This document shows positions 14,409 through 19,473 of a DNA stretch of 19,473 nucleotides, in pieces. Where the stretch lies: contig JASGDB010000027.1 in the NCBI GenBank assembly GCA_049841315.1, positions 1-19,473 of the forward strand. Reading direction: 5' to 3'. Below the pieces are notes generated by a model. That model did not search any database. It was not told where the DNA came from and saw only the letters and a program-made list of their open reading frames with translations. The DNA is from JASGDB01 sp049841315 (GTDB lineage: Bacteria; Bacteroidota; Bacteroidia; Flavobacteriales; Weeksellaceae). The translations under genes and the position numbers were made by a program. Positions within the stretch are counted from its first letter, which is position 1. Each line of letters starts with the position of its first letter.

Positions 14409-14443
14409 ACCTAACGGGTTTCGGAAACCCGTTAGGTTTTTTT
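14407..14443. repeat. Perfect 15-bp inverted repeat, copy 2, terminator-like
   Basis: The arms aaacctaacgggttt (14407-14421) and aaacccgttaggttt (14425-14439) flank loop cgg and are followed by more T residues, so it can act as a plus-strand terminator. Its layout resembles the hairpin at 100-129. It begins at the premature stop of the pseudogene. Confidence 0.8.
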
Positions 14444-14458
14444 GTTGAAAGTTTGAGC

Positions 14459-14590
14459 GTTTGATAAACCACCCCGTTAAAAATTCAGAGAATTTTTAAC
14501 ACCCCTCCAAAGGAGGGGAACAACCCGCATCCCGAAACTCGAACCTCGTATCCCGAACACTTGGCTCTTTTTACTTTTTCCTTGGCTCTT
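14459..14590 (+). repeat. Composite intergenic repeat, copy B
   Basis: The parts are in the same order as copy A: cgtttgataa, an 11-bp hairpin (gttaaaaattc/gaatttttaac, 14476-14500) in place of copy A's palindrome, the hairpin cccctcc-aaa-ggagggg (14502-14518), a shorter tract of cgaaactcg and cgaacctcg units, and the 33-base end module (14558-14590) with two direct copies of cttggctctt. The module differs from copy A's at only three positions. It runs into the end of the GNAT coding sequence. Confidence 0.8.
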
Positions 14591-15098
14591 GTTCATAGAC
14601 TTTTTCATGAATATCCTTGATAATTTCCTCAATATTTTCAGGTTCATAATTCGCCATGAGGAAAAGCGGTAACTCATTTTTTCCTTCACCGTAACTCGGT
14701 TGGATATAATTTTTGTCAATAATTTTGAAACCATTCCTTTCATAAAAACCGATTCTTCTTTCAGCAGTTTCATTCAGGTACGGCGGTTCGGTTTCGAGAA
14801 TGATTTTCGGGTGTTTCTCTGCAAGGGAAGTAAGAATTTCTGCACCGTATTTCCTGTTTCGGAATTCTTCAAAAACTTCAAAATGTTCCAGAAAATGAAA
14901 ATCAGGAAATTCCCATACAATCAGGTATCCGACAGCCGTTTCGGCGTCTTTTGCACTGTAAATGTAAGCATCAGGGGTTTCGGCGAGTGAAAGAAATTGT
15001 TCTTTATCCCGTCTTTCATTTTCGTGGAAAGTTTTTTCGTAAACGTAAAACAGCCGTGAAATTTTTTTCCGGTTCTGGAGTTCTTCAAACCAAATCAT
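14571..15098 (-). CDS. GNAT family N-acetyltransferase
   Basis: A 175-residue protein of the GCN5-related N-acetyltransferase fold, which transfers an acetyl group from acetyl-CoA to an amine; the substrate is unknown. The evidence is the beta-4/alpha-3 region HFEVFEEFRNRKYGAEIL (72-89, with the RNRKYGA acetyl-CoA pyrophosphate loop) and motif B, GFYERNGF (117-124). N-terminally, a helix-rich segment (FYVYEKTFHENERRD) is of a common flavobacterial type. The last codons (Glu-Pro-Arg-Lys-Lys-stop) lie inside repeat copy B, so the native C-terminus seems to have been replaced or extended by repeat sequence. It appears to be a single-gene unit. Confidence 0.85.
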   Translation of the reverse strand: MIWFEELQNRKKISRLFYVYEKTFHENERRDKEQFLSLAETPDAYIYSAKDAETAVGYLIVWEFPDFHFLEHFEVFEEFRNRKYGAEILTSLAEKHPKIILETEPPYLNETAERRIGFYERNGFKIIDKNYIQPSYGEGKNELPLFLMANYEPENIEEIIKDIHEKVYEQEPRKK

Positions 15099-15217
15099 TA
15101 ATTTGTGGATTTTTTTTACGTAAAATACTTAGGCGTAACACATTCTATGAACATCTATCTTTGATGTGAAAGCGTCTTTATATTCTTAAAATCTTTATAT
15201 AAATCCTTTGCATTTAG

Positions 15218-15685
15218 TTATTTTCCTTTCCCGAAAGACTTCTCGTCAATCCACCGTTCTCCGGTGTTGGTGTCCACGAGATAAATGATTTTGTTGAGCC
15301 TCATCAGCAGAAAGGTTTTCGTTACAGGAATCGGAACTTTTTTCCCTTCCAGCATATCACAACGGAGAGAAATGACATTTTTTCTGCTTCTCACCACATC
15401 ACCGCTGAACACGTTGGACGTGCTTTCACCTGAGGCTTTATCATCGAAAACTTCCACATAAGTAGCTTTGTCTCCTTTAATTACTACAAAATTCCGTTCG
15501 GTATGGTCTTCAAAATCTTTGACTAAGATGAATTTTTTATCATCAATGCTGACATTTTCAAGATCCTGCTTGATTCCTTTTCTTTCTTCCAAACGTTCAA
15601 GAATGGAGTTCAGGACGGCATATTGGGCATTGGCACCAACTGAAGCTACAAAAACCAGCATAAGGGCAAAAAATATCTTTTTCAT
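15218..15685 (-). CDS. Secreted protein of unknown function
   Basis: A 155-residue protein with a clear signal peptide (MKKIFFALMLVFVASVGANA, cleavage before or after Gln21) and no lipobox, so probably periplasmic. The mature part alternates charged and beta-prone segments (KKFILVKDFEDHTERNFVV, KTFLLMRLNKIIYLVDTNTG) and contains two cysteine-free halves apart from one Cys in SLRCDMLEG. I recognise no catalytic motif or named family. It lies 42 bases downstream of the hpd gene on the same strand but has its own -7 element overlapping the hpd stop codon, so it may be expressed separately. Confidence 0.7.
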   Translation of the reverse strand: MKKIFFALMLVFVASVGANAQYAVLNSILERLEERKGIKQDLENVSIDDKKFILVKDFEDHTERNFVVIKGDKATYVEVFDDKASGESTSNVFSGDVVRSRKNVISLRCDMLEGKKVPIPVTKTFLLMRLNKIIYLVDTNTGERWIDEKSFGKGK

Positions 15686-15722
15686 TTCTTTATGTATCGG
15701 GATTTTTTAGCAAAATCCGCTC

Positions 15723-15730
15723 CAAAGTTA
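15723..15730 (-). promoter_or_regulatory. -7 element overlapping the hpd stop codon
   Basis: The minus-strand sequence TAACTTTG is an exact TAnnTTTG match whose TAA is the hpd stop codon. It would give a leader of about 32 bases for the secreted-protein gene starting at 15685. No TTG is found at the standard -33 spacing. Confidence 0.4.
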
Positions 15731-16858
15731 CAAATTTCCGCGTCTTTCTTGTTCTCTTTCCAACGCTTCAAATAATGCTTTGAAATTTCCCGCTCCGAAA
15801 CTCTGCGCTCCGTGCCTTTCAATGATTTCATAGAAAAGGGTTGGGCGGTCTTCCACGGGTTTGGTGAAAATCTGGAGGAGATAGCCCTCTTCATCGCAAT
15901 CGACAAGAATTCCGAGCTCTGATAGTTTTCTGATATCTTCACCAATTTCTCCTACGCGCTCAGGAATCATTTCATAATACGCTTCCGGCGGTGGAGAAAG
16001 AAATTCCACGCCTCTCGCTTTCAGTTCGGTAACGGTTTTTACAATGTCTTTTGTGGCAACAGCGATATGCTGAACGCCTTCTCCTTCGTAGAAATCGAGG
16101 TATTCTTCCACCTGAGATTTTTTCTTTCCTTCTGCCGGTTCGTTAATCGGGAATTTGGCGTATCCGTTTCCGTTTGACATCACTTTCGACATCAGTGCGG
16201 AATATTCGGTATTAATCTGTTTGTCGTCAAAACTTAAAATATTCACGAATCCCATTACATCCTCGTACCATTGTACCACGGGAATCATTCTGTCCCAGCC
16301 CACATTTCCCACGCAGTGGTCAACGTAGAGCAAACCGACATCGGACGGATTGTAATCGCTTTCCCATTTTTCGTAACCGGGCAGGAAATCTCCTTTGTAA
16401 TTTTTGCGCTCCACGAACATGTGAACAGTTTCTCCGTAAGTATAAATTCCCGACATTCTCACTTCACCGTGTTCATCGGTTAAAGTTGTCGGTTCCAGAT
16501 AGGGCTTTCCTCCCCGTTTTGTGGTTTCTTCAAAGGCTTTATAGGCATCGTCTACCCAAAGAGCGAGGATTTTCACACCATCGCCGTGTTTTTTCTGATG
16601 TTCACAAATCGGGGAATCGGATTTTAATCCTGATGTGAGTACCAAACGGATTTTTCCCTGCTGGAGAACATAGGAAGCTCTGTCGCGGACACCGGTTTCC
16701 GGCCCGGCATACGCCACGCTCTGAAATCCGAAAGCGGTTTTGTAAAAATGAGCAGCCTGTTTGGCATTTCCTACATAAAATTCAATGTAATCAGTTCCGT
16801 TAATCGGCAAAAAATTCTCTGCCTGTGCGATTTTTTCAGCAAATGTAAGGGTTGACAT
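15728..16858 (-). CDS. hpd: 4-hydroxyphenylpyruvate dioxygenase
   Basis: Non-haem iron(II) enzyme that converts 4-hydroxyphenylpyruvate and O2 to homogentisate and CO2 in tyrosine breakdown. Its 376 residues match the family. The protein has two vicinal-oxygen-chelate halves: the N-terminal one starts at NGTDYIEFYVGNAKQAAHFY (20-39), the C-terminal one at VGLLYVDHCVGNV. The expected iron ligands are visible: His181 in YVDHCVGN, His264 in GVQHIAVAT, and Glu344 in LFYEIIER. The C-terminal QIFTKPVEDRPTLFYEIIER and RHGAQSFGAGNFKALFEA are diagnostic. Homogentisate dioxygenase, often adjacent in other genomes, is not in the window. The ATG at 16858 is the natural start. Confidence 0.96.
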   Translation of the reverse strand: MSTLTFAEKIAQAENFLPINGTDYIEFYVGNAKQAAHFYKTAFGFQSVAYAGPETGVRDRASYVLQQGKIRLVLTSGLKSDSPICEHQKKHGDGVKILALWVDDAYKAFEETTKRGGKPYLEPTTLTDEHGEVRMSGIYTYGETVHMFVERKNYKGDFLPGYEKWESDYNPSDVGLLYVDHCVGNVGWDRMIPVVQWYEDVMGFVNILSFDDKQINTEYSALMSKVMSNGNGYAKFPINEPAEGKKKSQVEEYLDFYEGEGVQHIAVATKDIVKTVTELKARGVEFLSPPPEAYYEMIPERVGEIGEDIRKLSELGILVDCDEEGYLLQIFTKPVEDRPTLFYEIIERHGAQSFGAGNFKALFEALEREQERRGNL

Positions 16859-16986
16859 TATATTCTGTTTTTTTGGAATTTATCAGTTCCCAAGATACAC
16901 AAATCAGAGTATATCAGCCAAATGTTTAACATTTTTTAAAATCATAGCAGGCATAAATTGCTGAGTAAATAGAATTTTACATACAC

Positions 16987-18636
16987 TTATTTGGATGGTT
17001 TTCTGTTTTTAAAATCTTCTTCTGTTTTTATGATAATGGCGGAAAGTTGTTGCTTTTCCTTTTCGGTTATTGCTCTCCAATAGAAGCCATCTTTCGGATT
17101 ATCCGAATTCTGCTGGGGAAAAACTCCGGCTTCCAAATCTTCTTTCAGAAATTCCGGCGTAATGGCAGGAATCGGTGTATCGAAGCTGAAAGGATAATCT
17201 TTTACCACATTGAATTTCAAATTGCCGACCTGATAAGTTTCAAAAAGGTTCAGTTTAAAGTAAGCAGGTTCAAGCCACTGACTTTTCTGAAATCCCAACA
17301 TAAACTGCCCTAATTTAAAACTCGGAACGGTTTTTCTGACCAGATTCGGGAATGATAAAAATCCGATAAAAAAGACACTCAGCACCGCAAAACCTGAAAA
17401 TGCTGTTTTCAAAGAAATTTTCTGATACAGCATCACAAAAACGACCACAAAAAACACGTCAATAAAAAATCTGTACTGCGCCGAAAATGCAAGAACGATG
17501 ATGCTTTTAATCAAAATACTGATAAAAATAAATGTAATCAATCTGTTTTTTTTAATAAAGGTAAAGACTGAAAATCCGGCTAAAGACAAAACAAAAAGCC
17601 AGTGTATTTTTGATTTTATTCCTTTCAGAAAAAGCCAGTTGCTGATGTATTCCCATGTCGTGAAATTTCTGATTTCCTCATAATGGAATTTCATATCATA
17701 GGTTTTTTCTATGGATACTTTTGCCGATATTTTCATTAATTCCGGATTGGGCTTCCACGGGATGCCGACATCCGCAAACTGCATGGGAAATACCGGAAAA
17801 CCGAAGCACCAAAGGTTTTTGAACACAAAAAGCAAAAGCATCAGACTTCCCGAAAATAGAAATTTGACTCGTGATTTCATGACAAAAAAACCGTACAGAA
17901 CAACCAGTAACGGAAGCCACATCATGGTCGGTTTTATAGCAAAAACAAAGGCTGAAACGAGGAACAGTGCGGAGATGTTTTGATTTTTTGAAAGCACCTC
18001 ATCCAAAACGATTACCGAAAACATGATAACCGGCAAATCCGGACTCGGCGACTGCGAAAACAAAAACAAAAACGGAACAAAAAGAAGATGCAGCCACGAT
18101 TTTTTTTCGCAGATATAAATCAGATAGATAATGAGAAAAATGGTATTCAGGCGCAGAAAAGGGTCTGAAAAATTTGAAAACCCCGCCTGCAGAATGTGCC
18201 ACAAAGACATCTGCCCCAAAAGAATATCCAGATTGGCAATTCCCTTTACCAGTCCTGCCTCGGACAGCCATTTTATCGTAGGAACGTAATACCCGAAATG
18301 GTCTAAAATAAACGGATAAAACGAACCTGCAACCACTATCGCAAGCATTGACGAAAAAAATATTTTAGAATTGTTCAAGAAAAAATCATAAAAATTGAGG
18401 TACAGTCTGAAATAGAAAAAAGAAGATAGTCCGATGACTAAAGTTGCTGTTTCCATATATAAATTCAATGGCAGAAAAAAAGATAAGACTGCCCATACGG
18501 CCGCTACTGCAACCGTTCCTATAATAATAAGAGAAGAAATTCCGCCAAGGATTTCCCCGGCAAATCGTTCAGAAATTTTACCGATTCCTGCCAGAACAGG
18601 CAGTAGGAAAATCGTGGAAAAAATAATATACATCAT
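16987..18636 (-). CDS. Polytopic inner-membrane protein (LIC_10190-like)
   Basis: A 549-residue protein with a dozen or so hydrophobic segments through about residue 440 and a soluble C-terminal tail of about 100 residues. The pattern of LVKGIANLDILLGQMSLWHI, later FGFPVFPMQFADVGIPW, and the overall length resemble the LIC_10190 family of polytopic proteins, which look like GT-C-type glycosyltransferases or envelope-glycan membrane proteins; this is a moderate-confidence resemblance. No catalytic motif is certain. The frame is open upstream to a GTG at 18672, which adds 12 residues. The ATG pair at 18636/18633 (MMYIIFSTIFLLP) is a more natural start. It lies just downstream of the glycine-zipper lipoprotein gene, so the two may be co-transcribed. 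Confidence 0.72.
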   Translation of the reverse strand: MMYIIFSTIFLLPVLAGIGKISERFAGEILGGISSLIIIGTVAVAAVWAVLSFFLPLNLYMETATLVIGLSSFFYFRLYLNFYDFFLNNSKIFFSSMLAIVVAGSFYPFILDHFGYYVPTIKWLSEAGLVKGIANLDILLGQMSLWHILQAGFSNFSDPFLRLNTIFLIIYLIYICEKKSWLHLLFVPFLFLFSQSPSPDLPVIMFSVIVLDEVLSKNQNISALFLVSAFVFAIKPTMMWLPLLVVLYGFFVMKSRVKFLFSGSLMLLLFVFKNLWCFGFPVFPMQFADVGIPWKPNPELMKISAKVSIEKTYDMKFHYEEIRNFTTWEYISNWLFLKGIKSKIHWLFVLSLAGFSVFTFIKKNRLITFIFISILIKSIIVLAFSAQYRFFIDVFFVVVFVMLYQKISLKTAFSGFAVLSVFFIGFLSFPNLVRKTVPSFKLGQFMLGFQKSQWLEPAYFKLNLFETYQVGNLKFNVVKDYPFSFDTPIPAITPEFLKEDLEAGVFPQQNSDNPKDGFYWRAITEKEKQQLSAIIIKTEEDFKNRKPSK

Positions 18637-18688
18637 AAAAAAAAGATTGCCTAAAAATAAGCAAACTTTCACTATTATGAAGAAAAAT

Positions 18689-19213
18689 TTATTTTACATT
18701 TCCATCTTTTTTATCTTTGGAACGCCCGATGGTATATCCTGCGACGCCTCCGACAATTCCTCCGACAACCGCTCCGGCGCCTCTGTCTTTTTTATTGATT
18801 ATTGCACCTGCGGCCGCACCGCCAACCGTACCGATAAGCGTGCCTTTTGCAGCTTTGCTCATTCCTTTTTTCTGTCCGGCACTTGTACTTGAAGAACTAC
18901 TGCCGGAAGGCGTACTGCTGTTGTCCGAAGTATTGTTTACATAAACGGTTTTCGTTTCTCTGATGACCTGTGGTTTTGCGGATGCCAGCGCTTCTTTTTC
19001 AGCTTTCACTTTAGCGATGCTGTCTATTTTTTTCTGTTCCTCGTATGCGATTCTTTCCTTTTCAATCGCCAGTTTCTGCTTTTCTATTTCCAACTGTCTT
19101 GCCTGATATTCCAACTTCTGCTGCTCCAATGATTTTTCGGCAATCTGTTCATCTTTTTTACAGGCGGTCAAAAAAAATAATGACATCAAACCTGCTATTA
19201 CTATCTTTTTCAT
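18689..19213 (-). CDS. Coiled-coil, glycine-zipper lipoprotein
   Basis: A 174-residue envelope protein. The signal peptide ends in lipobox LTAC (Cys18). A highly charged coiled coil follows (about 24-76: EQQKLEYQARQLEIEKQKLA and similar heptads), then a Ser/Thr/Gly-rich linker (about 92-115), then a glycine-zipper pair (about 123-165: GTLIGTVGGAAAGAII and GAGAVVGGIVGGVAGYTIG) of the YMGG/2TM glycine-zipper type, and a basic tail. Glycine zippers of this sort insert into or associate with membranes, so the protein may link or anchor the outer membrane. Its function is not established. It is upstream of the polytopic membrane protein, with its stop 52 bases before the preferred ATG. Confidence 0.8.
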   Translation of the reverse strand: MKKIVIAGLMSLFFLTACKKDEQIAEKSLEQQKLEYQARQLEIEKQKLAIEKERIAYEEQKKIDSIAKVKAEKEALASAKPQVIRETKTVYVNNTSDNSSTPSGSSSSSTSAGQKKGMSKAAKGTLIGTVGGAAAGAIINKKDRGAGAVVGGIVGGVAGYTIGRSKDKKDGNVK

Positions 19214-19473
19214 ACTGTAAATTTTTAATAAACCTCAGGGAATCCGAGTGTTTAAATTGGTAGATATTAACAGTCATTTCAAGAATAAAGCCAATCTTAC
19301 GTTAAAAAAATGTTAAAATTTAGGCTCTTCGCCATTTTGTATGGAAAAAAAAATATCCATATTATTTTAAAATGACATCGGAAACGGAGGCGTTAAAAAT
19401 TTTAAAGAATTTTCGTTAAGAAATTTCCACTGTTCGAGGGCGGGACAAAATTTCATTATGCGACTAATTTAGG

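Noticed and set aside
15156..15163. TATCTTTG on the plus strand as a promoter
   Set aside because: It matches the -7 consensus, but no plus-strand gene follows and no TTG stands at the right spacing; likely chance in AT-rich DNA.
1..19473. CRISPR array, prophage, insertion sequence or defence island
   Set aside because: No regularly spaced direct repeats, transposase, integrase or nuclease-type gene is visible; all large frames have housekeeping or envelope assignments.

Overview
The window looks like chromosome from a member of the Flavobacteriia (Bacteroidota), most likely a Chryseobacterium/Weeksellaceae-type organism. The reasons are the AT-rich DNA, a lack of Shine-Dalgarno sequences before most starts, TAnnTTTG-type -7 promoter elements, lipoproteins and a TonB-dependent receptor with an N-terminal carboxypeptidase-like domain, and an ssrA tag ending in YALAA. 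The genus is an inference.

Layout. Positions 190-7194 are all on the minus strand: DNA polymerase III delta' subunit, a diacylglycerol/sphingosine-kinase-like lipid kinase, a DUF3298-type lipoprotein, and a probable three-gene outer-membrane uptake operon (small His/Cys secreted protein, TonB-dependent receptor, small lipoprotein; transcribed from 7194 down to 3740). From 7288 to 9328 on the plus strand pfkA and gapA form a glycolytic pair closed by a perfect bidirectional terminator. A minus-strand GH92 alpha-mannosidase (9443-11740) and a plus-strand 2,4-dienoyl-CoA-reductase-like SDR (11848-12729) follow. The tmRNA gene ssrA lies on the minus strand (12874-13270) with a well-formed promoter. 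A plus-strand secreted carboxypeptidase-regulatory-like protein (13496-14269) is followed by the frameshifted and truncated remnant of a related gene (14266-14408). The right part is minus strand again: GNAT acetyltransferase, an unknown secreted protein, 4-hydroxyphenylpyruvate dioxygenase, a polytopic membrane protein, and a glycine-zipper coiled-coil lipoprotein. The last 260 bases hold no gene I can support.

The genes are mostly ordinary housekeeping and cell-envelope functions. The most unusual content is between them: two copies of a composite intergenic repeat (1489-1700 and 14459-14590) that share a 33-base end module, a hairpin with a compensatory base-pair change, and a tract of degenerate CGAACCTCG-like units. 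Each copy sits exactly at the 3' end of a minus-strand gene, and one supplies the last codons and stop codon of the GNAT gene. Other inverted repeats (100-129, 2611-2689, 14407-14443), a purine tract with a canonical G-quadruplex pattern (1367-1433), and -7 elements touching start codons complete the picture. I see no CRISPR array, transposase, phage gene or recognisable defence system.
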